Positions 7,686-14,848 of a stretch of 64,000 bases of DNA are shown here, piece after piece. The translations under genes were made by a program, and so were the position numbers. Origin of the DNA: an uncultured Bacteroidia bacterium. GTDB taxonomy: Bacteria; Bacteroidota; Bacteroidia; Bacteroidales; UBA932. The stretch lies in assembly GCA_902779785.1 (NCBI GenBank), contig CACZDC010000010.1, positions 41,103-105,102 on the forward strand, read 5' to 3'. Within the stretch, counting starts at the first letter, position 1. The number at the start of each line of letters is the position of its first letter. The notes beneath the pieces were generated by a model. That model worked only from the letters and a program-made list of their open reading frames with translations, was not told where the DNA came from and ran no database searches.

Positions 7686-8219
7686 TTAGTCATGGAAATG
7701 GTAGCCGGCAAGTTCCAATGCTTGCCGGAATTGAGCATTGAAAAACTTTTGCTGTCCGCTACCCGGACCGAAGATGCGTACTTTTATCAACATGCCGGTA
7801 TCGCCCAATTGCTCTAATAAGAAATCATATACTCTCGAGAAAAGGGGAATAATTTTTGTCGCCTCATCGATGTTGCCATTCTTTTCTAGTTCGTCAAGTT
7901 CTTCTCTGAAACGACTTATGCTTGTGTCCGATGGCCCATTGCACAAATCCATCATATAGAATCCTTCCCTTTTGAATTCCTTCAGGAGGTATGCTTTCTT
8001 GAAGGAATCCCTTTTGGAATTGAGGTATAACGTGATTTGTCTTGGTTGGATGACCTTCATCACTTCAAGAAACATTGAGTCGCCTTGAGGCACGTTTTCG
8101 AAATAAAAATAGGCATCTTCATTAATGGGCGAAGCCTTTCCAATGAGGAGGTATTTAATTTTTTCGGGGCGATATTTGCGTCTAGCTTCAGTGATTTTTG
8201 ATATTTGATCCTTTTCCAT
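7686..8219 (-). CDS. Hypothetical protein, possibly uracil-DNA-glycosylase-like fold
   Basis: 177 residues, no signal or membrane helix. The segment KYLLIGKASPINEDAYFYFE (about residues 22-41) recalls the 'K.L.I.eAPP....YFY' start of a family of uncharacterised proteins related to uracil-DNA glycosylases; the later FGPGSGQQKFFNAQF is a plausible second loop. The similarity is by eye and the usual catalytic residues are not evident. It lies in moderately AT-rich sequence at the right edge of the island and appears to be transcribed alone. Confidence 0.5.
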   Translation of the reverse strand: MEKDQISKITEARRKYRPEKIKYLLIGKASPINEDAYFYFENVPQGDSMFLEVMKVIQPRQITLYLNSKRDSFKKAYLLKEFKREGFYMMDLCNGPSDTSISRFREELDELEKNGNIDEATKIIPLFSRVYDFLLEQLGDTGMLIKVRIFGPGSGQQKFFNAQFRQALELAGYHFHD

Positions 8220-8290
8220 AGTTTGATTTGATTTTTACAAAAAAAGTCAGGATATCGGGATAAGATACTATTCCTTATATTTCAGATTCT

Positions 8291-8551
8291 TTATATCAAG
8301 AAGTACAGTAGACCCAGCTGAACTAGCAGAATCGCCGGAATTCCTAAAAAGAACTTCCGGTGCTTGGTCTTGTGACGGAACAGATTCATTCCAAGCAAGG
8401 CTCCGACACTGCCTCCGGCGACGGCAAGCCAAATGAGGGTGTCCTCCGGTATGCGCCAATTGTCCCTTTGGGCCTTCCACTTGTCCACTCCGTAGATGAG
8501 GAAAGTCAGGATATTGATTCCGATGAGGTAGATTGCAAAGACGAAGATCAT
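8291..8551 (-). CDS. DUF1294 family small membrane protein
   Basis: 86 residues with a hydrophobic helix at about 4-22, the conserved stretch YGVDKWKAQRDNWRIPE, a glycine-rich second helix (LAVAGGSVGALLGMNLFRHK) and KTKHRKFFLGIP, then a terminal helix. This exact order defines DUF1294 membrane proteins (about 85-95 residues). Function is unknown. It lies between the 177-residue gene and the flavin-binding lipoprotein on the same strand. Confidence 0.85.
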   Translation of the reverse strand: MIFVFAIYLIGINILTFLIYGVDKWKAQRDNWRIPEDTLIWLAVAGGSVGALLGMNLFRHKTKHRKFFLGIPAILLVQLGLLYFLI

Positions 8552-8590
8552 CGTTCTATCTTGACAAATTCATTATCCTCATCAGCCACG

Positions 8591-9112
8591 TCAGAAGTCG
8601 ATTTCGATGGGGTCGTGTGTAAAGGCGCTGATAGTGGCTTTGGCATCCTTGAGGAAATACACGGCGGTATTGCCGTCGTTTTCGTCATACATACTCCGGA
8701 GGCTGGGATTGGCATCCAGCATGGCCTTCTTCACCTCTACGCGCGGATCTTCCACGAGGGTGGCCTTGATGCGCAGCCACTCCCCTCCCTCTGAGTCGAA
8801 GGCACAGATGGCGACCTTCGGATTGGCGGCAATCTGTTTCGCGACGTTCTTGATATGCCCGGTCTGGATGTAGAGCTTGCCCTCTATGATCTCGGCGGTG
8901 CCGAAAGGACGGACCTCGGGCTGGTCCCCGTCCACGGTGGCCAGGAAATAATACCCTGTCTTGTGCAGGAAATCACGTACTCTTTGCATATTGTCTTGGT
9001 TGTTTGACTGATACTCTGCCGGGTTGACCGGCTGTTCTGCCTTCTGCTGACCCTTTGGGCCGCAGGATATGACAGTAAGAAGGATGGCGGCTGCCAGCAA
9101 TAAGTTTCTCAT
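8591..9112 (-). CDS. Pyridoxamine 5'-phosphate oxidase-like (FMN-binding split barrel) lipoprotein
   Basis: From the ATG at 9112 the product has 173 residues. Residues 1-17 (MRNLLLAAAILLTVISC) are a lipoprotein signal with lipobox VISC. The rest is a split-barrel domain: FLHKTGYYFLATVDGDQPEV, then RPFGTAEIIEGKLYIQTG and HIKNVAKQIAANPKVAICAF, typical of PNPOx-like FMN/F420-binding proteins, some of which act as general-stress or nitroreductase-like enzymes. Secretion as a lipoprotein is unusual for this fold. The frame is open 38 codons further upstream, but those codons are a fragment of a YbjQ gene and have been fused by rearrangement. The substrate is unknown. Confidence 0.75.
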   Translation of the reverse strand: MRNLLLAAAILLTVISCGPKGQQKAEQPVNPAEYQSNNQDNMQRVRDFLHKTGYYFLATVDGDQPEVRPFGTAEIIEGKLYIQTGHIKNVAKQIAANPKVAICAFDSEGGEWLRIKATLVEDPRVEVKKAMLDANPSLRSMYDENDGNTAVYFLKDAKATISAFTHDPIEIDF

Positions 9113-9226
9113 TGTCTGAACGAAATCTATGAAGAAATTGACCCCGGCGACGACCTCGCCGAATACGACGCCTTTGTATTCTGTGATTGTGCGTCCTTTG
9201 ATGGGCGGAGTGGTTGCAAGTATCAT
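9113..9226 (-). pseudogene. 5' fragment of a YbjQ-family gene fused in frame to the downstream lipoprotein
   Basis: The 38 codons from ATG 9226 read MILATTPPIKGRTITEYKGV and on to GEVVAGVNF. They align with the start of the intact YbjQ protein at 14432-14752 ([20 protein letters not shown]...GEVVAGVNF) and then end abruptly at the signal peptide of the next gene. The promoter and start codon of the old gene thus now serve the lipoprotein; translation from 9226 would bury its signal peptide, so internal initiation at 9112 is more likely. Confidence 0.75.
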
Positions 9227-9246
9227 ACTGATGCGTGTTTAACTCA

Positions 9247-9254
9247 CAAAAATA
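9247..9254 (-). promoter_or_regulatory. -7 box (TATTTTTG) upstream of the YbjQ fragment/lipoprotein
   Basis: TATTTTTG on the minus strand, 20 nt before the ATG at 9226. A second TATTTTTG on the plus strand at 9277-9284 faces away; no gene follows it, so it is not listed separately. Confidence 0.5.
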
Positions 9255-9351
9255 ACGAAAATCCGCCGGATTTACCTATTTTTGTAAACTAATCTCATTT
9301 TGAAATCGGAGCCGGGATGGAGAACAAGGAGTGGGCGTAATAACAAGTAAT

Positions 9352-9489
9352 TTGCCACGTTGACAGAAAAATGGCATCCTGTGCGTTCTGTGTGTCGACG
9401 CGGCAGGCTTTTGGGCAAAAACTGCCTATTTCCTTGCCGCTTTGACGTAAAATCGCCCTTCTACTGTATTCTGGCTGTCAACGCGGCAA
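9352..9489. repeat. Two tandem REP-like inverted repeats
   Basis: Unit 1: TTGCCACGTTGACAGA (9352-9367) against GTCGACGCGGCA (9394-9405). Unit 2: TTGCCGCTTTGACG (9434-9447) against GTCAACGCGGCAA (9477-9489). Both units share the arm pattern TTGCCnCnTTGAC...GTCnACGCGGCAA and similar loop length, so they are two copies of one palindromic element in opposite sequence drift. They lie in a gene-free stretch (9227-9790). Confidence 0.6.
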
Positions 9490-9504
9490 AAGCGAGTGCA
9501 AGAG

Positions 9505-9535
9505 CACACAAAAACCGGCCCTCGAAGAGGCCGGC
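9505..9535 (-). terminator. Intrinsic terminator of the candidate ncRNA
   Basis: On the minus strand GCCGGCCTC, a TTC loop and GAGGGCCGG form a GC-rich hairpin (with one bulged G), followed by TTTTTGTG. Confidence 0.7.
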
Positions 9536-9691
9536 TGCAATCGTGTGCGGGCGAAGGGACAATTATCGAACCGATTTTGACGATTTTAGGGCCGTGTATC
9601 TGCTTGGAGTTACAGCCATCCTTCGGAGTGGTTATTTTCTTGCCCGGTGGTGATAATAGAGATATGCCTCTCCACCACCTTACCTCCATCA
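9507..9691 (-). ncRNA. Candidate structured small RNA of about 185 nt, unidentified
   Basis: Bounded by a promoter-like site (9698-9729) and a clear terminator (9505-9535). Within it the minus strand contains GGTGGTG...CACCACC (7-bp stem) enclosing GAGA/TCTC, then GGC-TGTA...TACA-C-GGCC, then ATCGGTTCGAT. The longest ORF through it (9426-9761) has no protein-like features. No family was recognised: the SRP core, RNase P P4 and the usual riboswitch cores are absent. No gene lies directly downstream, so it looks like a stand-alone RNA and not a leader. Confidence 0.45.
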
Positions 9692-9697
9692 TACACA

Positions 9698-9729
9698 CAA
9701 AAGCATCCACTCTCCTTTTCCCGTCCAAA
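9698..9729 (-). promoter_or_regulatory. Promoter (TTTG-N20-TGCTTTTG) of the candidate ncRNA
   Basis: TTTG (9726-9729) and TGCTTTTG (9698-9705) on the minus strand are 20 bp apart. The -7 box has one mismatch to TAnnTTTG. Start near 9691. Confidence 0.45.
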
Positions 9730-9790
9730 CCATCGGCCACTACTATTCCCCCTGGCCCCATTTTTCGCCGCCTTCAGCGCTTCTTCACAG

Positions 9791-9895
9791 TTATATCGCC
9801 CGAATCGCTTCTTCAGTGATGGACAGTTCCGGCAGAATGCCGAGCTGGCGGCCTTCCTCGAAGAAGCCAGCGGATTCTTCTATTTCATAGCGCGT
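9791..9895 (-). pseudogene. Short C-terminal gene remnant
   Basis: In the frame that ends at TAA 9793-9791 the minus strand reads WITRYEIEESAGFFEEGRQL followed by GILPELSITEEAIRAI. The acidic, protein-like sequence has no start codon and is preceded in frame by a stop; it overlaps the last codons of the GNAT gene in another frame. It looks like the tail of a gene whose body was replaced. The family is not recognised. Confidence 0.35.
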
Positions 9896-10412
9896 AATCC
9901 AGTCTCATAATTTTAACCGGCCTCTCATCGCCCCGGTACAAGTGACTCAGGTAGTTGGTCTCCCCTGTGTCCCGGAAACCGCATTTCTCCATCACCCTTC
10001 CGGATGCCGGGTTATCCACAAAGAAATCGGCCCAGAGGGTCTGGAAGCCCTTTTTGTTGAAGCACCAATCCACCATCCCTCTGACTGCTTCCGTGCCGAG
10101 GCCCTGGTTCCAGTATGGCTTGGCCAGCCAGTAACCCAGCTCTGCATCCTCTTCCCCGATGCCGATATTGCTTTCCTTCCAGTCGTAGTAGCAGATGCAG
10201 CCAATCGCCTCGCCGGTCTCCTTCAACTCCAGCGCCCAGGTATGGCCATTGGAAAAGATCTCGTGAATGACCCTGAGGCTCTCTTCGATGCTTCCGTGTG
10301 GCGGCCATCCGGCTCTGACACCCACGTCGGGATCCGAGGCGTACTTAAACAGCGCCCCGGCATCGGCCTCGGTCCAAGGCCGAACCTTCAGTCTCCTGGT
10401 TTCGTATATCAT
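9885..10412 (-). CDS. GNAT family N-acetyltransferase, RimJ/RimL type
   Basis: 175 residues from the ATG at 10412. IYETRRLKVRPWTEADAGAL is the typical first strand/helix of RimJ/RimL-like acetyltransferases; ELGYWLAKPYWNQGLGTEAV contains the acetyl-CoA-binding Q/RxxGxG/A equivalent (NQGLGTEA), and NPASGRVMEKCGFRDTG is the conserved C-terminal region. It transfers acetyl groups to an unknown amine, commonly a protein N-terminus or small molecule. Its ATG overlaps the stop of the 40-residue ORF upstream (ATGA), so the longer frame beginning at 10454 is not preferred. Confidence 0.85.
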   Translation of the reverse strand: MIYETRRLKVRPWTEADAGALFKYASDPDVGVRAGWPPHGSIEESLRVIHEIFSNGHTWALELKETGEAIGCICYYDWKESNIGIGEEDAELGYWLAKPYWNQGLGTEAVRGMVDWCFNKKGFQTLWADFFVDNPASGRVMEKCGFRDTGETNYLSHLYRGDERPVKIMRLDYAL

Positions 10413-10531
10413 TTCTCTTCCGCTGACGTGATAACCTTCCACCTGACCAGCCACCGGCCATCTTCAAAGTCGTGGCTGAGTATCTTGAACTTCTCCACTT
10501 CGGCGGGATGGGTTCTGTCATATCTTTGCAT
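10409..10531 (-). CDS. 40-residue small protein between pyrG and GNAT
   Basis: MQRYDRTHPAEVEKFKILSH and then DFEDGRWLVRWKVITSAEEK. Its ATG lies inside the last codons of pyrG (14-bp overlap) and its stop overlaps the GNAT start (ATGA), so it is placed for translational coupling on both sides. The sequence is charged with regularly spaced aromatic residues and looks like a real short beta/alpha peptide, but no family was recognised. It is too short for the usual gene-finder cut-offs. Confidence 0.5.
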   Translation of the reverse strand: MQRYDRTHPAEVEKFKILSHDFEDGRWLVRWKVITSAEEK

Positions 10532-12128
10532 TATTGATGGCGGCGCCGACAAAACTGACAAAAAGCGGATGCGGGCGCTCCGGCGTACTCTTGTACTCGG
10601 GGTGGAACTGCGTCGCGATGAAGAAGGGATGCGAGGGCAGTTCGATGATCTCCACCAGCCCGGTGTCCGGATTGAAACCGCTCACAACCATGCCTGCTGC
10701 TTTCATCTGCTCCATATAGGCGCTGTTGAACTCATAGCGGTGACGGTGGCGCTCACGGATTTCATCCTCTCCGTAAATGCTATGAGCCAGCGTCCCCGGG
10801 ACAAGGCGGCATCTGTATGCGCCCAGGCGCATGGTTCCACCCTTGATGGTGGTCGATTTCTGGCTTTCCATTAGGTCGATAACCGGATGGGTGGTGGACG
10901 GATTCACTTCCGTGGAGGCAGCGTCCGCATAGCTCAGAACATTCCGGGCGAACTCGACCACGGCCATCTGCATCCCGAGACATATGCCGAAGAAAGGAAT
11001 CCCCTGCTCGCGGGCGAAGCGGACGGAGCATATCTTCCCCTCCAGCCCCCTTTCGCCGAAACCGGGCGCGACAAGGATGCCATTCATCCCGCCGAGAAGT
11101 TCCCCGACATTGTCCTTGTTCACGTGTTCTGCATGGATGGTATGGACTCTCACCTCGCATTCGTTGGCCACGCCGGCATGGACAAAACTCTCCTGGATGC
11201 TCTTGTAGGCATCCTGCAATTCTACATATTTTCCCACCAGGGCGATGTCCACGGCGGTTTTGGGCGCCTTCAGCTTGACCAGGAACGCCTTCAGTGCAGT
11301 CAGGTCCGGCTGCGGCAAACCGGTGATTTCCAACTTATCGACAACCATCTGGTCCAGCCGTTCGGCCTCCATATTCAGCGGCACCTGGTAGATGCTCCAT
11401 GCATCGATGGACTGGATGACATGGCCAGGCTTGACATTACAGAAGAGGGCGATCTTGTGCCGGAGCTCCGGAGAGAGTTCCTTCTCCGTGCGGCACACGA
11501 TAATGTCCGGGTGGACGCCCAGGGCCTGGAGTTCCTGGACTGAATGCTGCGTGGGCTTGGTCTTGAGTTCCTTCGCCGCCTTCAGATAAGGGATTAGCGT
11601 CAGATGGATGGACAGGAAGTCTTCTTCGGGAAGTTCCCACTGAAGTTGCCGCATGGCTTCCACGAAGGGCTGACTTTCCATATCGCCGACCGTGCCGCCA
11701 ACCTCGGTGATAATCACATCATAGTCGCCGGTCCTTCCCAGCAGCAGCATCCGCCGCTTGATCTCGTCTGTGATATGAGGGACGATCTGGACCGTTTTCC
11801 CGAGGTACGCACCCTCGCGCTCCTTGGTGATGACGGTATGGTAGATTTTTCCCGTCGTGACGTTATTGGCCTTGGATGTATGGATTCCCAGAAATCTTTC
11901 GTAGTGCCCCAGGTCCAGGTCAGTCTCAGCCCCGTCTTCAGTCACATAGCATTCACCATGTTCATAGGGATTGAGTGTCCCGGGGTCGATATTGATGTAT
12001 GGATCGAATTTCTGGATGGTGACCCGAAGTCCCCTCGCCTGCAGAAGTTTCGCAAGGGACGCGGCGATAATGCCCTTGCCAAGTGAGGAAGCAACGCCTC
12101 CCGTCACGAAGATATACTTTGTTTCCAT
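10518..12128 (-). CDS. pyrG: CTP synthase
   Basis: 536 residues, the normal length. The N-terminal amidoligase domain begins KYIFVTGGVASSLGKGI (ATP-binding loop) with FDPYINIDPGTLNPYEHGE and EDGAETDLDLGHYERF. The C-terminal class I glutaminase has the nucleophile elbow GICLGMQMAVVEFARN and the catalytic HPEYKS. The enzyme makes CTP from UTP, ATP and glutamine in the cytoplasm. A promoter with -7 box TAATTTTG is 30 nt upstream of the ATG. It is followed by the coupled 40-residue ORF and the GNAT gene. Nothing odd in the sequence. Confidence 0.98.
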   Translation of the reverse strand: METKYIFVTGGVASSLGKGIIAASLAKLLQARGLRVTIQKFDPYINIDPGTLNPYEHGECYVTEDGAETDLDLGHYERFLGIHTSKANNVTTGKIYHTVITKEREGAYLGKTVQIVPHITDEIKRRMLLLGRTGDYDVIITEVGGTVGDMESQPFVEAMRQLQWELPEEDFLSIHLTLIPYLKAAKELKTKPTQHSVQELQALGVHPDIIVCRTEKELSPELRHKIALFCNVKPGHVIQSIDAWSIYQVPLNMEAERLDQMVVDKLEITGLPQPDLTALKAFLVKLKAPKTAVDIALVGKYVELQDAYKSIQESFVHAGVANECEVRVHTIHAEHVNKDNVGELLGGMNGILVAPGFGERGLEGKICSVRFAREQGIPFFGICLGMQMAVVEFARNVLSYADAASTEVNPSTTHPVIDLMESQKSTTIKGGTMRLGAYRCRLVPGTLAHSIYGEDEIRERHRHRYEFNSAYMEQMKAAGMVVSGFNPDTGLVEIIELPSHPFFIATQFHPEYKSTPERPHPLFVSFVGAAINNAKI

Positions 12129-12157
12129 GGCCCGGATTTTCTACAAAAACCGGGTTA

Positions 12158-12165
12158 CAAAATTA
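12158..12165 (-). promoter_or_regulatory. -7 box (TAATTTTG) of pyrG
   Basis: TAATTTTG on the minus strand fits TAnnTTTG and would start transcription about 20-25 nt before the pyrG ATG at 12128. A -33 TTG is about 22-23 bp upstream, longer than ideal. Confidence 0.5.
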
Positions 12166-12191
12166 ATCAAAACCCATTGAAATGGCAAGAC

Positions 12192-12329
12192 TTACTGCTT
12201 GTTTTTCTTGGATTCAATTATGTCTGTTATGGGCTGGATGGAAGTGCAAATATAGTGAAAAGTCTGCAAGTCTTGCAGTAATTTGGCCGTTCCCAGGTCG
12301 ATGGCCAGCTCCTGTCTGAATAATGGCAT
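12192..12329 (-). pseudogene. 5' remnant of an mreB-like gene joined to unrelated sequence
   Basis: The 45-codon minus-strand frame from ATG 12329 begins MPLFRQELAIDLGTAK. The first fifteen residues match the N-terminus of MreB, whose proteins begin M.LFsFTQEiAIDLGTAnT. The match stops at the phosphate-1 loop, and the remaining thirty residues (LLQDLQTFHYICTSIQ...) are unrelated; within them the DNA contains TATATTTG, a -7 box. This looks like an end-to-end joint between a lost mreB and other DNA. The rest of the 340-bp gap between pyrG and the EamA gene (12129-12470) shows nothing else. Confidence 0.5.
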
Positions 12330-12470
12330 ATTTAATAATTCAAATCATTAGTGTCCACTAAAAAATTATATAGCTCCTTGATGGACTGACTCTTACGCAC
12401 ACTATTTAAACATTCCTACGTCCATACCGAAGGCCGGTTTTATCACGTCTAAACACTCCATACGCCGTCC

Positions 12471-13373
12471 TCACTCTCTCTTCAAGCCGCGGCTTTTGCC
12501 CACGAGAATGACACCGCCGACGACGAGGGCGGAGGCGAGGACTTTCTGCCAGCTGAGGGCGTCGAGGCCTGCCCAGATGCTCACGATGGCGGCAATGATG
12601 GGCTGGAGGTAGGAATACATACTCACCAGCGTGGGCCGGATGAATTTCTGGCCGTATGGAATCAGGAAATAGGCGACGAAGGTCGCGAAGAAAATCAGGT
12701 AGCCTATCTCCCAGCGGACGTCCGAGGGGATGGACGCGAAGTCGGTATGGACAAGGCCCACGATGGAAACAGGCAGGGAGAGGACCAGGGAGAAGAGGAA
12801 GCTCCATTTCATAAAGTTCACGACGCTGTATTTCGATATCAGCGGGCGGAAGAGGCCAAGGTAGAGCGAGAAGCTGAGGCTGTTGACAAGCAGCAGGACT
12901 ACGCCCCAGGGGGAAGTGGCCGCCGCGCCTCCTTCGTGGACAGAATTGAAGATAAGGAAAAGGATTCCGGCGAAACTGAGGGCCACTCCCCCGGCCTTCT
13001 TCCCGGTAATCGGCTCGCCCAGGAAGAGAAAGGCGAAAATCATCGTGAATATGGGCCCAAGGGTGCCTATTATGGCCGTGTCAATGGCGGAGGTCATCGT
13101 TATGGCCATAAGGAAGGTCATCTGCGGCACGAACAGGCCCACGAAGGAGGCCGCGGCGATTTTCAGATAGTCCCCCTTATCGATTTTCTCCCTCGGAGTG
13201 AAAATGGACAGGGCCCAGAACAGGAGGCTTGCACCTATGGCCCTAAGAGTGAAAAGGACGTATGGCGAGATAGTCTCAGAATTGGCTATATCCTTACAGA
13301 AGACGAGGTTAAGGCCGAATATCGTGTATGCGGCGGCTATGGAAAAATGTCCCTTCAGAGCGTTCTTTTCCAT
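12471..13373 (-). CDS. EamA/DMT-superfamily transporter
   Basis: 300 residues with ten hydrophobic segments in two repeats of five, the usual drug/metabolite transporter layout. The first repeat starts HFSIAAAYTIFGLNLVFCK, the second near GVVLLLVNSLSFSLYLGLF and ends with SIWAGLDALSWQKVLASALV followed by GGVILVGKSR. Such inner-membrane carriers export or import small metabolites; the substrate cannot be read from sequence. Its start is 2 bp after the stop of the AlkZ-like gene, so it is in an operon ybjQ-alkZ-like-eamA. A C-terminal fragment of a second copy lies at 7413-7559. Confidence 0.85.
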   Translation of the reverse strand: MEKNALKGHFSIAAAYTIFGLNLVFCKDIANSETISPYVLFTLRAIGASLLFWALSIFTPREKIDKGDYLKIAAASFVGLFVPQMTFLMAITMTSAIDTAIIGTLGPIFTMIFAFLFLGEPITGKKAGGVALSFAGILFLIFNSVHEGGAAATSPWGVVLLLVNSLSFSLYLGLFRPLISKYSVVNFMKWSFLFSLVLSLPVSIVGLVHTDFASIPSDVRWEIGYLIFFATFVAYFLIPYGQKFIRPTLVSMYSYLQPIIAAIVSIWAGLDALSWQKVLASALVVGGVILVGKSRGLKRE

Positions 13374-13375
13374 AT

Positions 13376-14410
13376 CTAAAAGGAGTGAAAAGCCTTCAGC
13401 TGTTTTTCAATCGCCTCGTCCGGGACGGCCGGTCTTCCGTTGAAGAAATCCAAGGCCCCGTCCGCGGCCGACGGGGTCCAGTTGCCCACGACCTCTCCGT
13501 CAAGGAGGATGACTGGCCAGAAGATCCCGCGATTGTTATGGGCACGGTGGCTGTGGTCGGGACGGAGGGCGATATGGCGGCTCTTGTAGCCAATAAGGTA
13601 CTCGTCATACGACGGCAGCAGGGTGACAAGGCCGCTGCGGAAGCCTCGGCTGCGTCCGTCCTGATGGCGGAAAAATGTAAGTCCATCTCTTTGGCCCTGA
13701 ATGAGTTCGGAGCGAATAGAGTCCATAGCCTCCCGGCACTCGCCTATGCCAAGGCCGCTCCACCACACGAAGTCCTCCAGGGTCGCAGGACCGTGGCTGC
13801 GAAAGTATTTCCGGGCCAGAAGGGAGAGTGCCTCGTCCCTGGGAATCGGATTCAGCCTCGGCAGTTTCTGCTCCGCCAGGGCATAGCTGTGCTTCAGCGG
13901 AAAGAGGTCGCCGCTGCACAGAAGCCCCGAATATTCAGCCAGACGGATGTGGTAAGACAGACGGTGATCGTCCATCACAATGCCTTTCTCTGCGAGTGCC
14001 GCTGCAAAAGAGGTTTTTAGGGCGATACGGTTTTTCGAAAGGAAGTCACTGAAAATCAATTGCATACTGTCCTGCTCGGCTGCCGGAATGCTGACTCCAT
14101 TGGACTTCATCCATCCGGCAAGTCCGCGAAGGGCATTCACGCGGCAGAGGTCCAGCATCCACCTCCAGTCCTCCCCCAAAACCAGCTGCCAGGTGGTACG
14201 GAAGAGATGGCCCCTCACTATCCGGCCTTCATTGTAGGCCGTCTCGAAGTCCCTGGCGGAAGGTCTTTTGGTCCGCATCGACACGGCCCATCGCATCAGA
14301 CGGTACTCCTGCGCCTGCATAGCTCCGAACCACGACACCACCTCCGCAGCCTCCTTGAACTGCGGAGACGCGAGCTGCTGGTTCAGAAGTCTTGTCGAGA
14401 CGGGATTCAT
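13376..14410 (-). CDS. Winged-helix protein of the AlkZ/YcaQ (HTH_42) superfamily, putative DNA glycosylase
   Basis: 344 residues. The start NPVSTRLLNQQLASPQF and, at about residues 29-37, WFGAMQAQEY give the QxQ motif that is catalytic in AlkZ (interstrand crosslink glycosylase); the paralogue YcaQ has QxD. The middle has the RTTWQLV and the winged-helix segments (LARKYFRSHGPATLEDFVWW), and the end has LLPSYDEYLIGYKSR, all typical of this superfamily. A role in unhooking alkylated bases is inferred. It sits between ybjQ and an EamA transporter. A second, shorter AlkZ-related protein is at 58060-58776. Confidence 0.8.
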   Translation of the reverse strand: MNPVSTRLLNQQLASPQFKEAAEVVSWFGAMQAQEYRLMRWAVSMRTKRPSARDFETAYNEGRIVRGHLFRTTWQLVLGEDWRWMLDLCRVNALRGLAGWMKSNGVSIPAAEQDSMQLIFSDFLSKNRIALKTSFAAALAEKGIVMDDHRLSYHIRLAEYSGLLCSGDLFPLKHSYALAEQKLPRLNPIPRDEALSLLARKYFRSHGPATLEDFVWWSGLGIGECREAMDSIRSELIQGQRDGLTFFRHQDGRSRGFRSGLVTLLPSYDEYLIGYKSRHIALRPDHSHRAHNNRGIFWPVILLDGEVVGNWTPSAADGALDFFNGRPAVPDEAIEKQLKAFHSF

Positions 14411-14431
14411 CGAGGTCGCGCAGTACGAGCT

Positions 14432-14752
14432 TTATGCAAGCTTCACCGCAGTTCCCGAGGCCGTGACCATCAGCATTCCGCCGCCTTCGCCGAGAACTTC
14501 ATAGTCAATGTCAATGCCTACGACCGCGTTTGCTCCAAGTTGAAACGCCCTCTCGGACATCTCGTTCAGCGCCTGCGTACGGGCCTTGATAAGTTCATCC
14601 TCATAGGAACCGGAACGGCCTCCGATGAAGTTTCGGATACTGGCTCCGATATCACGGAGAAAGTTCACTCCAGCGACCACTTCGCCGAAAACCACTCCCT
14701 TGTACTCGGCGATGCTGTGTCCTTCCACGGACGGGGTTGTTGTAAGTATCAT
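14432..14752 (-). CDS. YbjQ/UPF0145 family protein
   Basis: 106 residues, the normal length. [40 protein letters not shown] and the C-terminal [20 protein letters not shown] mark the YbjQ (UPF0145, heavy-metal-binding-like) family, which forms pentameric beta/alpha rings; its function is unsettled. A -7 box TATCTTCG at 14772-14779 lies about 20 nt upstream. It heads the operon with the AlkZ-like and EamA genes. A truncated relative is at 9113-9226. Confidence 0.9.
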   Translation of the reverse strand: MILTTTPSVEGHSIAEYKGVVFGEVVAGVNFLRDIGASIRNFIGGRSGSYEDELIKARTQALNEMSERAFQLGANAVVGIDIDYEVLGEGGGMLMVTASGTAVKLA

Positions 14753-14848
14753 AGCTTGGTATTATTTCCTGCGAAGATACTGAAAATTCGCCGAACACTG
14801 AAATTCTCTATGCATCTCGCTCCGCCAGCCATATTTACGGGGCGGGTT

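Noticed and set aside
9360-9653. 97-codon plus-strand ORF in the gene-free stretch
   Set aside because: It runs through the inverted repeats and terminator and has no protein features.
9507-9730. tmRNA-like fragments (GGTTTGGACGGG and GGTTCGATAATTG) near the candidate ncRNA
   Set aside because: The ends are not complementary, there is no acceptor-like stem, no CCA-type end and no tag reading frame; the first fragment overlaps the proposed promoter.
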